Positions 28,073 through 37,047 of a stretch of 64,000 bases of DNA are shown piece by piece (position 1 is the first letter of the stretch; each line of letters starts with the position of its first letter). The position numbers were made by a program, and so were the translations under genes. The notes below the pieces were generated by a model. It did no database searches. It worked only from the letters and a program-made list of their open reading frames with translations, and was not told the DNA's origin. The stretch is from Bacteroidota bacterium (GTDB taxonomy: Bacteria; Bacteroidota; Ignavibacteria; UBA10030; UBA8401), in NCBI GenBank assembly GCA_041658205.1, contig JBBAAO010000003.1, positions 248,001 to 312,000 on the forward strand, in the 5' to 3' direction.

Positions 28073-28924
28073 CTATTGTGGAAGATATTTTTTTATCACG
28101 GCCATCAATTGTGCCGGATCGGCAGGTTTGGTGATATATTCCGTGATACCTATCCGTTTTGCGTGATCTTTGAACTCCTTTTGAATAAATGCGGACATGA
28201 TGATGAACGGAACTTGAATATTCTTTGTGCGAATATTGGTAAAGACATCCAATCCTGTCGGTCGGCCAATACCGAAATTGACATCGCAGATGACAAGCGC
28301 AGGCAGTTTTTCGGAAATGATTCGCACGGCAATTTCGGGAGAATCAGCCGTCACACAGACATAGTTATTCTCTTCAATGATACTTTTTGTCAGAAACAAT
28401 TGTGTCTCATTATCATCGGCTACCAATACAAGTGGTCTGGCACCGTCATCGTACTTCGGAGGTTCTGCTTTTTTGGGTGTCTCTTGCTTCTTTGGCGATT
28501 CCGATTTTTTTACCGGCTCTGCTGCCGGCGTTTGCTCACGCTGTTTTACAGACTCCGTTTTTTTTGTGACCTCAGGCTGCGAAGGAGGATTCTGTTTTGG
28601 CGGCGTTTGTTTTGCCAGCTCAGGTTGTTTGGATACTGGTGCTTTCTTTGCAACAGTTTTGAGTCGTTCTTGGACCAAGAGCTTATCATCTTCGGTGATC
28701 TTATATTGTTTTCGAAGATCTCCCATAAACGTGATCCCTTTTTTCTCGCGCTCCTTTATTTTTTTCACATAGGCATCTAAGCGGATTTGATCTTCAATTT
28801 GTTGATAGTCCGCATCGCTAAGATTCATGTTCTTTTTAATTGCATCGATCTGGGATTGCATCGTACTGGTAATGATGCCGGCTTCGAACGCTTCTTCTAA
28901 TAATGATATTAATTCTTCACGCAT
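28073..28924 (-). CDS. Response regulator with N-terminal helical domain and Pro/Lys-rich linker
   Basis: 283 residues in three parts. Residues 1-~92 are helical and contain two related segments (LISLLEEAFEAGIITSTMQSQID, FMGDLRKQYKITEDDKLLVQ), possibly a small repeat. Residues ~95-160 are a low-complexity P/K/E/Q linker. Residues ~163-283 are a receiver domain with the acidic pair in VLVADDNE, phospho-Asp near 214 in VICDVNFGIG, and the conserved Lys in ITEYITKPADP. There is no DNA-binding output. It lies 77 bases after a second receiver protein with the same unusual CD[VI]NFGIG site. The role is probably that of a scaffold or stand-alone receiver in a local pathway. Confidence 0.88.
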   Translation of the reverse strand: MREELISLLEEAFEAGIITSTMQSQIDAIKKNMNLSDADYQQIEDQIRLDAYVKKIKEREKKGITFMGDLRKQYKITEDDKLLVQERLKTVAKKAPVSKQPELAKQTPPKQNPPSQPEVTKKTESVKQREQTPAAEPVKKSESPKKQETPKKAEPPKYDDGARPLVLVADDNETQLFLTKSIIEENNYVCVTADSPEIAVRIISEKLPALVICDVNFGIGRPTGLDVFTNIRTKNIQVPFIIMSAFIQKEFKDHAKRIGITEYITKPADPAQLMAVIKKYLPQ

Positions 28925-29001
28925 AATAATTTTTTAGCTCTGTCTTTCGCAGGAAACTATTTTTTCAGATTAGTACTGGTGGTAACTTACCGTTGAACGG
29001 G

Positions 29002-29484
29002 TTAATGAATAATCGATTTGCGGTTGACAAGTTTTCGCAACGTCGCAATCATTTGCTCCGGATCGATCGGTTTGATGATGTATTCGGTGATGCCGATTTT
29101 TTCGGCTTTTTCTCTGCTCTCCTGCTGCAAAATAGCCGTGACAATAACGAACGGTACGTCGGCATTCTTGCTGCGGATTTCGCTAAACACATCCATAGCG
29201 TTCAACTTACCAATACCGAAGTTGATATCGCAAAGAATGACTGACGGATGTTTTTCCTCTGCGATTCGTACTGCAGTTGTTGGAGAATTGGTCGTGATAC
29301 ATTCGAATCCATTGGACTCAACAAGCCGTTTAATAAATTTCAGAATTGTTTCATTATCATCGGCTGCCAGCACCAATGGTTTGACTGCAATGCCGCTGAG
29401 AGAAATTATATCTTCTTCTGCTTCTTGCGTATGTTCGGATGGTGATAGTATTTTGTTTTGCATAGTGGTCAATTCTGTTGCCAT
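29002..29484 (-). CDS. Single-domain response regulator
   Basis: 161 residues if started at the Met at 29484. A longer frame up to 29595 would overlap the upstream gene and does not look like protein. Receiver features: VLAADDNE, phospho-Asp near residue 86 (VILCDINFGIG), and ITEYIIKPIDPEQM with the conserved Lys. It closely resembles the receiver domain of the neighbouring 283-residue protein, including the odd NFGIG after the Asp where most receivers have xMPxMxG. The first ~35 residues are polar and probably unstructured. Its ribosome site is weak. It follows the Roadblock-like gene by 34 bases. Confidence 0.85.
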   Translation of the reverse strand: MATELTTMQNKILSPSEHTQEAEEDIISLSGIAVKPLVLAADDNETILKFIKRLVESNGFECITTNSPTTAVRIAEEKHPSVILCDINFGIGKLNAMDVFSEIRSKNADVPFVIVTAILQQESREKAEKIGITEYIIKPIDPEQMIATLRKLVNRKSIIH

Positions 29485-29518
29485 ATAAAATGATCGATGG
29501 CAACGGTGCAGTGTATGC

Positions 29519-29893
29519 TTAAATACCTTTTGCGTATTTACGGATAATGGATCGCATGATGCTGAGGTTTGCACCTTGTGAATCCGCGACGACATAGAAC
29601 AATGCTTTTCCGTTTTTCGACATTGTTACAAAATGAACCTGCGTATCCATTGTAATAAAAAGATCTTTAATCGTCTCATTCAACTGTAGCGCTTTAATTG
29701 TTTGCTGTTGTGCCTTCACTACTTCAATTATATTGGCACACGCGACATCCGGATCGAATGTATCTCGGACGCTATATGTATCCATGGAAAGCTCTGCCGT
29801 GTTTTCAACAACACTAATCGCTATTGCTCCGTTTAATTCCGACAGAACACCTTCGATAAAATCTCCGGCCAGTGTCCCTTTGCTGTATCCCAT
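29519..29893 (-). CDS. Roadblock/LC7-like regulatory protein
   Basis: 124 residues. The core pattern is that of a Roadblock/longin fold: an N-terminal helix, VLSELNGAIAISVVENTAEL, a central helix AQQQTIKALQLNETIKDLFI, then DTQVHFVTMSKNGKALFYVVADSQGANLSIMRSIIRKYAKGI. Bacterial Roadblock proteins such as MglB control small GTPases or form scaffolds. No MglA-like GTPase is visible next to it. It is the first gene of a three-gene run with the two response regulators, and the SpoIIE-type phosphatase lies upstream. Family assignment is by pattern only. Confidence 0.6.
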   Translation of the reverse strand: MGYSKGTLAGDFIEGVLSELNGAIAISVVENTAELSMDTYSVRDTFDPDVACANIIEVVKAQQQTIKALQLNETIKDLFITMDTQVHFVTMSKNGKALFYVVADSQGANLSIMRSIIRKYAKGI

Positions 29894-29997
29894 ATCGTTT
29901 TACTCGTATTCTGTATTGGTAAAATAACGCACTGTTGAAATGTACTATAATTTCATACGAGATACATGACCCTAAGAATTTTATAATGTACAAGAAA

Positions 29998-30160
29998 GGT
30001 AACTACTCAGCAGAATTATATAATAATTCAAAAACATGCCACCGAATCACAAAAACACGAAAGTACACAAAAAGAATTTTAACCATTACTCCAACAGGTT
30101 GGTGAAATTTTGTGTTTTCGTGGTTTAGTGACAAAAAATCATAAACGCTGAGTCGTTACC
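29998..30160. repeat. Inverted-repeat element, simple copy
   Basis: Ends are GGTAACTACTCAGC and GCTGAGTCGTTACC, inverted repeats with one mismatch. Inside, AAACACGAAAGTACACAAA and GTGTTTTCGTGG form a second inverted pair. The same sequence recurs at 39558-39905, where it is interrupted by another element. It fills most of the 29894-30168 gap between two signalling genes. Confidence 0.8.
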
Positions 30161-30168
30161 AAGAAAGA

Positions 30169-31362
30169 TTATTGTATCCGCGATATCACTGTGGTAATGT
30201 CGTCGCTCAATTCTCTGCCGTCGGAGAATTGTTGTACGGATGCAATCATGGCTGAATTTATTGCCTCGGCTGATCGATCGGGGGTGTTTCGGATCAAAGA
30301 TTTCACCCGATCCATGCCAAATTGTTGATTTTTTGCATTGGAAGTTTCCGTCAATCCATCGGTGATAAAGCAAAATATATCATTTGTCCTGAAGGGAATC
30401 GATTTGGATTCAAAGACGACGGCAGGACTGATACCGAGTGCAAGATTATGCATCCGGTATTCCTCAATGGTATCGTTTAAAAGATCATAGTGCAAAATGG
30501 GGGGATGGCCTGCGGTCACCATGGAGACCAGTTTTGTCTCATGGTCGAACAGCGCCAATGCGCAGGTAACAAACATATTCTTTTTCGTTACGCTGTGAAT
30601 TGTTGTATTCACATTCTTTAACAGTTCCGCCGGTGAATGTGTGTGCCGTAGTTCTTGAATAATGCCGCTCTTAGTCATGGCGGAAAGAATTCCCGCTCCC
30701 GTTCCATGACCGGATGCATCGGCAATCACCACCAAAATTTTAGAGTCGGAGATTTTGATGATATCGTAAAAATCTCCGCCGATTTGCGTTGCGGGGACAC
30801 TTGTTCCGGCAATATCACACCACGAAGTTGTCAATGGAGATTTTGGTAAGAGCGATTCATGAATTGTTTGTGCCAGTTTTACTTCCGCTTCAATCTCAGC
30901 GCGGCGTTTATGTTCTTTGGCTAACGCGCGGACAAACAACGCATAACCGATGGAGATGCAGAACACCGCCACAACACCAAAGAGCGTTCGCTTCGTTTCA
31001 ATATCCGATAACTGTTCTTTTGATAATTGAAATGGTGTTCCGGCTTTTACGTCGACTGTATCCACATCAGGCTGCAAAAACACCGGATCGATAAAGGACA
31101 TCGAAAGGATAATCGCGACATACACAATTACCGCCGATATTAATCGGAGTGGTTTATTGAACGACATGACGATGGACCAGGAAAATAATCCACAAAGAAT
31201 TGTCATAACGATCAACCGGATCCATGACGCTTGGATGATTGTTGACTCCATCAATAATGTCAACGGACCGATTGCTGCAAAAAGAAAAAAGACCGCCACC
31301 GCAAATTGATGATGATCTTTTATATTCATTGTTTTCCAACCATTGTGCGGAAATTGTGCCAT
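30169..31362 (-). CDS. Membrane-bound PP2C-type (SpoIIE/RsbU) serine phosphatase
   Basis: 397 residues. About three hydrophobic segments span residues ~18-100, a further helix lies near 125-145 (FGVVAVFCISIGYALFV), and the cytoplasmic SpoIIE/PP2C domain follows from residue ~170. Motifs: LAQTIHESLLPKSP (the linker helix before the domain), GGDFYDIIKISDSKILVVIADASGHGTGAGIL with metal-binding Asp residues, TAGHPPILHYD, and ITDGLTET. Such enzymes dephosphorylate anti-sigma antagonists or similar partners. None of these is adjacent; two stand-alone receivers are downstream beyond a repeat. The start at 31362 has AAAGGAC upstream. Confidence 0.92.
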   Translation of the reverse strand: MAQFPHNGWKTMNIKDHHQFAVAVFFLFAAIGPLTLLMESTIIQASWIRLIVMTILCGLFSWSIVMSFNKPLRLISAVIVYVAIILSMSFIDPVFLQPDVDTVDVKAGTPFQLSKEQLSDIETKRTLFGVVAVFCISIGYALFVRALAKEHKRRAEIEAEVKLAQTIHESLLPKSPLTTSWCDIAGTSVPATQIGGDFYDIIKISDSKILVVIADASGHGTGAGILSAMTKSGIIQELRHTHSPAELLKNVNTTIHSVTKKNMFVTCALALFDHETKLVSMVTAGHPPILHYDLLNDTIEEYRMHNLALGISPAVVFESKSIPFRTNDIFCFITDGLTETSNAKNQQFGMDRVKSLIRNTPDRSAEAINSAMIASVQQFSDGRELSDDITTVISRIQ

Positions 31363-31464
31363 AGCAGTCCTTTAGGAAAGTTCGTTCATCACCTTACGGT
31401 AAAATACCGGCTAAGATGCAAAAAATTCCATTGATATTTCCTTCAAAACTCCTTACTCTTTTGT

Positions 31465-31941
31465 ATGATTAAGCCACTCTATAAAAAAATCTTCCGTGCA
31501 ACGGCAATCATTCTTGGCATTGTATTTATTGCCTTGCAATTCGTTCCTTCCTCGTTTTCCAGAGTGAATCCTCCGGTCACCGGTGAACCAACATGGGACT
31601 CACCTGAAACACGCGCAACATTCTTTAAAGCATGTGCGGACTGCCACAGCAATGAGACGCGATTTCCTTGGTACAGTCGCATCGCCCCAGTTTCATGGCT
31701 TTTAGAAAAAGATATTCAACAAGGAAGAAAGCATTTCAATATTTCTGAGTGGGACAAGTCCGAACGGGGAGGCGACGATGCAGTTGAAGAGGTGCAAAAA
31801 GGAGCAATGCCGATAGGACCGTATCTGTTGATGCATCCGGAAACTAATTTCAACGTGACCGAAAAAAGAGCGTTTGTAGAAGGACTCAAAAAAACATTCA
31901 ACGGAGATTCAATTGATAACGAAAATGAAGAAAACGAGTGA
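31465..31941 (+). CDS. Membrane-anchored haem-binding domain protein
   Basis: 158 residues. An N-terminal helix (ATAIILGIVFIALQFVP) anchors it to the membrane. A periplasmic domain with one CxxCH haem-attachment motif follows (ACADCHSNETRFPWYSRIAPVSWLLEKDI). The W-Y-S-x-I-A-P-V-S-W-L segment is typical of the PF14376 haem-binding family (Haem_bd). These proteins are thought to carry c-type haem for respiratory electron transfer or sensing. No cytochrome operon surrounds it. Divergent to the phosphatase gene with about 100 bases between. Confidence 0.9.
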   Translation: MIKPLYKKIFRATAIILGIVFIALQFVPSSFSRVNPPVTGEPTWDSPETRATFFKACADCHSNETRFPWYSRIAPVSWLLEKDIQQGRKHFNISEWDKSERGGDDAVEEVQKGAMPIGPYLLMHPETNFNVTEKRAFVEGLKKTFNGDSIDNENEENE

Positions 31942-31965
31942 GTGAAAAAAAAATTCACATCTTTA

Positions 31966-32062
31966 GATCCTTCGCTTCGCTCAGGATAACATTGGATTAT
32001 ACTTTTGTCAACATCCCCTGTCATTCTGAGTCCCGACTTTTTTTGTCGGGACGAAGAATCTA
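31966..32062. repeat. Dispersed palindromic repeat between genes
   Basis: It contains GATCCTTCGCTTCGCTCAGG (31968-31984 region) and GTCATTCTGA, followed by GTCCCGAC, seven T, GTCGGGAC (32030-32052), then GAAGAATC. These are the same building blocks as in the elements at 387, 39580 and 36784. The T7-loop hairpin could act as a weak terminator for the haem-protein gene. Confidence 0.6.
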
Positions 32063-32078
32063 ATACGCAAGAAACAAA

Positions 32079-32783
32079 ATGACAACAGTGAAATTACTAC
32101 CGCTCTATATAATATTGATGTTACTATTCGTTGGTTGTGATAAAGAGAGCACCGCAATCACACAAGATCAGCCGAACAGTAAAGACTCCGTCGTTACCAG
32201 TCCTTTACGATTTATTTCGATCGATTATATTGAATTAGATAAGATTGACCGAATCTCAAAATTTCGTTCCGGTTTTGGTCATGATTATCGTGACGATGCC
32301 GAATCATGCCGAAGTATGAAACACTATTATCAGCCGTTGAGCAATGTTTCTTGGTCTTCCGTGAAGATTTTTTCTCCGGTCAGCGGAACGATTGTGAGGA
32401 CATTTGAGGAATGGGCCGGAACACAGCTCTGGATTCAACCATTTTCCCAACCATCGTTTACGATTATTATCTTCCATATTGCACTTCAGAAACCGCTTAT
32501 TCTTGGTGATACAGTAATAGCAGGCGTTCAGTTGGGAAACCATATCGGATCACAGACAATGTCCGATATTGCCATCGGGTTTTCAAACCAAAACAAATGG
32601 CAATTGCTTTCCTATTTTGATGTGATGTCCGATTCATTATTCAAACGATATACCGCAAGAGGAGTCACTTCCCGCAGTGATCTCATTATCACGAAAGAAG
32701 CCCGTGATGCCGATCCGTTGAATTGCAAAGGAGATTCTTTTGGAACGGCGGGAACGCTGGAAAATTGGGTTTTCTTGAAATAA
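32079..32783 (+). CDS. Lipoprotein with degenerate M23 peptidase-like fold
   Basis: 234 residues. The lipobox ends at FVGC (Cys20). The mature domain resembles LytM/M23 peptidases: FRSGFGHDYRDD, VKIFSPVSGTIV, GTQLWIQP, FTIIIFHIAL, GDTVIAGVQLGNHIG. In M23 enzymes a zinc site uses His/Asp from HxxxD and HxH. Here H-D is present in GFGHDYRDD, but the HxH appears replaced (F-H-I-A). It may bind rather than cleave, or keep a changed active site. The start codon has no clear ribosome site. It stands between the repeat at 31966 and the M1 peptidase. Confidence 0.72.
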   Translation: MTTVKLLPLYIILMLLFVGCDKESTAITQDQPNSKDSVVTSPLRFISIDYIELDKIDRISKFRSGFGHDYRDDAESCRSMKHYYQPLSNVSWSSVKIFSPVSGTIVRTFEEWAGTQLWIQPFSQPSFTIIIFHIALQKPLILGDTVIAGVQLGNHIGSQTMSDIAIGFSNQNKWQLLSYFDVMSDSLFKRYTARGVTSRSDLIITKEARDADPLNCKGDSFGTAGTLENWVFLK

Positions 32784-32872
32784 TGATAATCCTTTCCATA
32801 TTCTCTACTTCCTTCTGAACTGTACCTTCTCTATATTAATGCCACATTTTTTCCCACTAATCTTATCGCTCT

Positions 32873-35293
32873 ATGAAAACTCTTCTTCTGTTTTTTGTTC
32901 TTCTCGCTCAAGTTACCACCGCTCAAGTCTTCACCAAACTAACCGAAACAAACGGAGAAGCGCGAAGTAAAACGTACGATGTAGTTCACTACAAAATCGA
33001 AATCGCGTTCGATGAATCGAAAAAGATGGTGATCGGTAAAACGACAACGACATTCGTTCCGTACGCCTCCAACTTTTCATCGGTGGAATTCGATGCCGAA
33101 GATATCACCGTGAAGAACGTGATGATGGGAAAGAAATCGTTGAAATACGATTCACTTGCGAAAAGCATAAAAATATCGTTGGAGAAGTCGTATTCCTATA
33201 AAGATACTCTTATCGTGTCAATCGAGTATACTGCTATTCCTAAACGAGGCACATACTTTATCCAACCGGACTCGGCTTATCCAAACAAACCGTGGCAGGT
33301 GTGGACGCAGGGTGAAGATATGGACAACCATCATTGGTTTCCTTGCTGGGATTTTCCGAACGACAAATCGACAAGCGAAGTGATTGCAACGGTAAGGAGC
33401 AATTACACATTTCTTTCCAACGGAAAATTGGTAAGCGAAAAAGAAAATAAAAAGGGAGGAACAAAAACATTCCATTGGGTGCAGTCAAAACCGCACGTTT
33501 CGTATTTGATTATGTTTGCTGCCGGAGAGTACGCTGTGTTGAAAGAAAAATCGGACGGTATTCCGCTGGAATATTACGTGTATAAACACCATGTAGATGA
33601 TGCAAAAATAAATTACGCTCACACCGCGCTGATGATGAAATTCTTTAACGAAAAGATCAGATTCAAATATCCGTGGGACAAATATGCTCAGGTAATCGTT
33701 GCCGATTTTGTTGCGGGAGGAATGGAAAACACTTCTGCCACAACATTGATGGACAGAATCACCGTGTATAATGCCCGTGCGCGTGTTGATGAATCCGCGA
33801 CAAGTCTTGTAGCACACGAAATGGCGCACCAATGGTGGGGAGATGTTGTCACGTGTAAGGATTGGCGGCACATTTGGCTAAACGAAAGTTTCGCCACTTA
33901 TTTCGATCCGCTTTACTTTGAATATGCGTTCGGTAAAGATGAATTCATCAACATTATGTATTCTGCTCAACAGACCGGCATCAACAGCGACAAGAATGCC
34001 GGACGAAAGCCCATTGTCAGCGTCGGATCCTTTGGCGCAAATATTTATCCCCGCGGCGCATCGGTCTTGCATATGCTCCGATTTATTCTTGGAGACGAAC
34101 TCTTCTGGAAAGCGATTAACCATTACATTACCAAAAACCAGTTCCGTCCCGTAGAAACGAACGATTTTAAAGTGGCAATTGAAGAGGCAACTGGGCAAAA
34201 TCTTTATTGGTTTTTCGATCAATGGGTGTACAAAGCGGGATATCCAAAATTTGATGTATCCTATACCTATAACGATTCTGCCAAAACGATTGCGCTCACC
34301 GTAAAACAGACGCAGACAATGGATAGTTTAACGGGCGTTTTTATCACTCCCGTTGATGTAGAAATTGTGAGTGGAAATAAAAGCGCAATACATCGCATCA
34401 GCATCACTCAAAAAGAATCGACCTATACGATGGCGGTTTCCGATAAACCATCGTTGGTCCTTTTTGACAAAGACAATTGGATTTTAAAAGAAGTGACATA
34501 CTCCAATCGAGCTTTAACGGAATGGGCTTATCAGGCGGAGTTTGGAAGCGACGTGGCTGCGCGAAAAACTGCTGCGGTTGAAATAGGAAAACTTGATACG
34601 GCAGGAACATATATTCCCCTTCTTTCAAAAATTTCGAAGAACGATCCGTTCTGGAGCGTGCGTCAATCTGCTGTTATTGGACTGGGAACAATAAAAATTG
34701 TAACGGATGAAAAGAAACAGGCATTAATCGCCGCGCTCAACGACAATAAATCGAAGGTTCGCGCAGCTGCCGCATACCAACTCGGAAGTATCAAATCCAG
34801 CGATGTTGCCGCTGCACTTCGCGCTGCTCTGAACGATTCCAGTTATTCCACCGAAGCAAATGCGGTGACGGCACTATCAAAAGTGGATTCCACTCTTGCC
34901 GTTCCATTGATTAAATCGAGATTAAATAATTGGTCGTACGGTAATCAGGTTTCCAATGCCGCGTTGAATGCTCTTGCGAGACTTGACTCGGTTGAAGGTG
35001 TTGCAACAGCATTACAAAAAGTGAAATACGGCGCTGAAGTGTTAGGAAGAAACAGTGCCATGAATATCCTGAAGAAATACGGCAAAACGAGTGGAGAAGT
35101 AATGGCAATGTGTATTTCGCTGCTGAATGACAAATCAACAAGCATCAGATTTAGCGCTGTGGATTTTCTCGGTGAGAATGGCAATGAGTCTTCCCTTGCA
35201 CCGCTGCAGATTCTTGCCGACAAAAAAGATGACAGCGCAAGCGGAGCGGCAAAAAAAGCAATTGAAAAGATTAATGACCGAATGAAAAAATAA
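32873..35293 (+). CDS. M1 family aminopeptidase with C-terminal HEAT repeats
   Basis: 806 residues with a signal peptide ending near TTAQ (residue ~18). An N-terminal beta-domain is followed by the exopeptidase motif AGGMENTSATTLMD (residues ~284-297) and the zinc site HEMAHQWWGDVVTCKDW plus the third ligand Glu in LNESFATYFD. From residue ~560, short helical HEAT-like repeats appear (AALNDNKSKVRAAAAYQLG, VTALSKVDSTLAVPLIKSRL). This is a periplasmic metallo-aminopeptidase that trims peptides, and the HEAT tail probably handles substrate or partners. The M64 peptidase follows 14 bases later, so they are likely co-transcribed. Confidence 0.95.
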   Translation: MKTLLLFFVLLAQVTTAQVFTKLTETNGEARSKTYDVVHYKIEIAFDESKKMVIGKTTTTFVPYASNFSSVEFDAEDITVKNVMMGKKSLKYDSLAKSIKISLEKSYSYKDTLIVSIEYTAIPKRGTYFIQPDSAYPNKPWQVWTQGEDMDNHHWFPCWDFPNDKSTSEVIATVRSNYTFLSNGKLVSEKENKKGGTKTFHWVQSKPHVSYLIMFAAGEYAVLKEKSDGIPLEYYVYKHHVDDAKINYAHTALMMKFFNEKIRFKYPWDKYAQVIVADFVAGGMENTSATTLMDRITVYNARARVDESATSLVAHEMAHQWWGDVVTCKDWRHIWLNESFATYFDPLYFEYAFGKDEFINIMYSAQQTGINSDKNAGRKPIVSVGSFGANIYPRGASVLHMLRFILGDELFWKAINHYITKNQFRPVETNDFKVAIEEATGQNLYWFFDQWVYKAGYPKFDVSYTYNDSAKTIALTVKQTQTMDSLTGVFITPVDVEIVSGNKSAIHRISITQKESTYTMAVSDKPSLVLFDKDNWILKEVTYSNRALTEWAYQAEFGSDVAARKTAAVEIGKLDTAGTYIPLLSKISKNDPFWSVRQSAVIGLGTIKIVTDEKKQALIAALNDNKSKVRAAAAYQLGSIKSSDVAAALRAALNDSSYSTEANAVTALSKVDSTLAVPLIKSRLNNWSYGNQVSNAALNALARLDSVEGVATALQKVKYGAEVLGRNSAMNILKKYGKTSGEVMAMCISLLNDKSTSIRFSAVDFLGENGNESSLAPLQILADKKDDSASGAAKKAIEKINDRMKK

Positions 35294-35307
35294 TTGCAGG
35301 AGCACGA

Positions 35308-36756
35308 ATGAAAATTTTACAAATACCACCAAAACTAACGTTTTTGTTTCTCGTAATCAGCATAATATTGTTTTCACCAAATCCATTATTTTCCCAATCG
35401 TTTCAACAATACTTTCTGGATAAGACGATGCGGGTGGATTATCACCATACCGGCACAAAGGGAACAGAGATTTTTGCCTTGGACAAAATTTATGACGAAG
35501 GAATCTGGTCCGGAAGCAAAACACAACTGTTGGACAATCTAAATTACGGCGAATACATGCTCCGCGTGTATGATGCGCAAAGCGGTGCAATGATCTATTC
35601 CCACGGATTCTCTTCGATGTTTAACGAATGGCATTCTACGGACGAAGCACTTTCCGGAATAATGAAAACATTCCATGAGACGCAACGAATTCCCTTTCCA
35701 AAAAATAAAATTCAACTGACCATCTCACGCCGCGATAAGCAAATGATCTTTCACGAACTCTTCTCCACGGTGATCGATCCGAATAATTCATCCGTAGTGA
35801 ATATTCAAAAACGAACAGCCCAATTTAAGAATGCAAAGATAGTTGATAACGGACCATCGGATAAGAAAGTTGATCTGCTCATTCTCGGCGACGGCTATGC
35901 AAAAGTAGACATGCAGAAATTTCGCGACGATGCGAAACATTATTCCGATGTGCTGCTTGGGACTTCACCATTCAAAGAACGAAAAAAAGATTTTAACATC
36001 TGGATCATCGAAGTAGAATCCAAAGAGAGCGGCATCGACAAACCGGCAAAGAATGAATGGAAAGAGAATGCCCTCGGCTCCACGTACGATACATTCGGCA
36101 GCGCGCGGTACGTGTTAACGGAAGAAAACAGAACGCTTCGTGATATTGCCGGACAAGTTCCGTATGATGCAATCGCCATTCTTGTGAATGACAATCGTTA
36201 CGGCGGCGGCGGAATCTATAATCTCTATACTACCTGTTATTCACAATCCGATGTGAAAGGAATGGAATGGCAGATGGATTATGTGTTCGTGCACGAATTA
36301 GGACATTCGTTTGCCGGACTTGGCGATGAATATTACACCTCGTCTGTTTCCTATAATGATTTTTATCAGGCAGGTGTTGAACCGTGGGAACCGAATTTGA
36401 CTGCATCCACAAACAAGGAAGCGATCAAATGGAGATCGTTCGTCAATGCATCCACCGCTGTTCCGACATCGTGGAGAAAAGTGGAGTATGATTCCATTGA
36501 AGCGCTCCGTGGAAAACTTGATCGTCTTGCAGCTGATTATTATCAGAAAAGAGAACCGCTCTATAATGCAGAACAGCTGATCTTAAAAGATGCTGCCTTC
36601 AAAAATATTGTCGGCGGATTTGAAGGGGCTGGATATGTTTCCAAAGGGATCTACCGTCCATCGCTTGATTGCCGAATGTTTTCACTCAGCTTGATTGGTT
36701 TCGATCCGGTCTGTTCCGCTGCAATTGATAAGGTGATTGATTCGTACGTTAAATAA
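35308..36756 (+). CDS. M64 family (IgA peptidase-type) metallopeptidase, exported
   Basis: 482 residues with a signal sequence to about SQSF (residue ~30). The N-terminal domain (residues ~35-170) is beta-rich, as in the M64 N-terminal domain. The catalytic zinc motif HELGHSFAGLGDEYY is visible near residue 330 and matches the HExxHxxGxxDE pattern of M64. Family members from gut bacteria cut immunoglobulin A, but free-living members have other substrates. It begins with CAGGAG upstream and follows the M1 aminopeptidase. The two probably break down exogenous protein. Confidence 0.93.
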   Translation: MKILQIPPKLTFLFLVISIILFSPNPLFSQSFQQYFLDKTMRVDYHHTGTKGTEIFALDKIYDEGIWSGSKTQLLDNLNYGEYMLRVYDAQSGAMIYSHGFSSMFNEWHSTDEALSGIMKTFHETQRIPFPKNKIQLTISRRDKQMIFHELFSTVIDPNNSSVVNIQKRTAQFKNAKIVDNGPSDKKVDLLILGDGYAKVDMQKFRDDAKHYSDVLLGTSPFKERKKDFNIWIIEVESKESGIDKPAKNEWKENALGSTYDTFGSARYVLTEENRTLRDIAGQVPYDAIAILVNDNRYGGGGIYNLYTTCYSQSDVKGMEWQMDYVFVHELGHSFAGLGDEYYTSSVSYNDFYQAGVEPWEPNLTASTNKEAIKWRSFVNASTAVPTSWRKVEYDSIEALRGKLDRLAADYYQKREPLYNAEQLILKDAAFKNIVGGFEGAGYVSKGIYRPSLDCRMFSLSLIGFDPVCSAAIDKVIDSYVK

Positions 36757-36783
36757 TAGAACACAGAAAAAAATATTCATTGG

Positions 36784-37047
36784 CACATTGCGCGAAGCGA
36801 AGTGTCTGGGGCTTGATTTACCGTCACACTGAGCGAAGCGAAGTGTCTGAGGTACGATTTAAAATACGATCAGATTCTTCGGTCGTCCCCATAAACGGGA
36901 CTCCCTCAGAATGACCGGTGCTTGTGAATCATCGCCACACTGAGTGAAGTGAAATGTCTGAGGTTTGGTTTTCCCGTTACACTGAGCGAAGCGAAGTGTC
37001 TGAGGCTTGGTTTACCGCCACACTGAGCGAAGCGAAGTGTCTGAGGT
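36784..37047. repeat. Five-copy array of a short hairpin repeat
   Basis: Copies start near 36784, 36825, 36936, 36978 and 37019. The core is CACTGAGCGAAGCGAAGTG followed by TCTGAGG. Each copy can fold as ACACT/AGTGT around GAGCGAAGCGA. Copy 1 is diverged and copy 3 reads GAGTGAAGTGAAAT. Between copies 2 and 3 (36878-36915) lies one inverted block, AGATTCTTCGGTCG and CCTCAGAATGACC, of the GTCATTCTGA repeat. The gap holds no gene. Confidence 0.85.

Noticed and set aside
27968..28780. 270-codon open frame on the plus strand
   Set aside because: Antisense to the well-supported response regulator at 28073-28924; its Phe/Arg/Leu/Cys-rich translation is typical of the reverse of a Lys/Glu/Pro-rich region.
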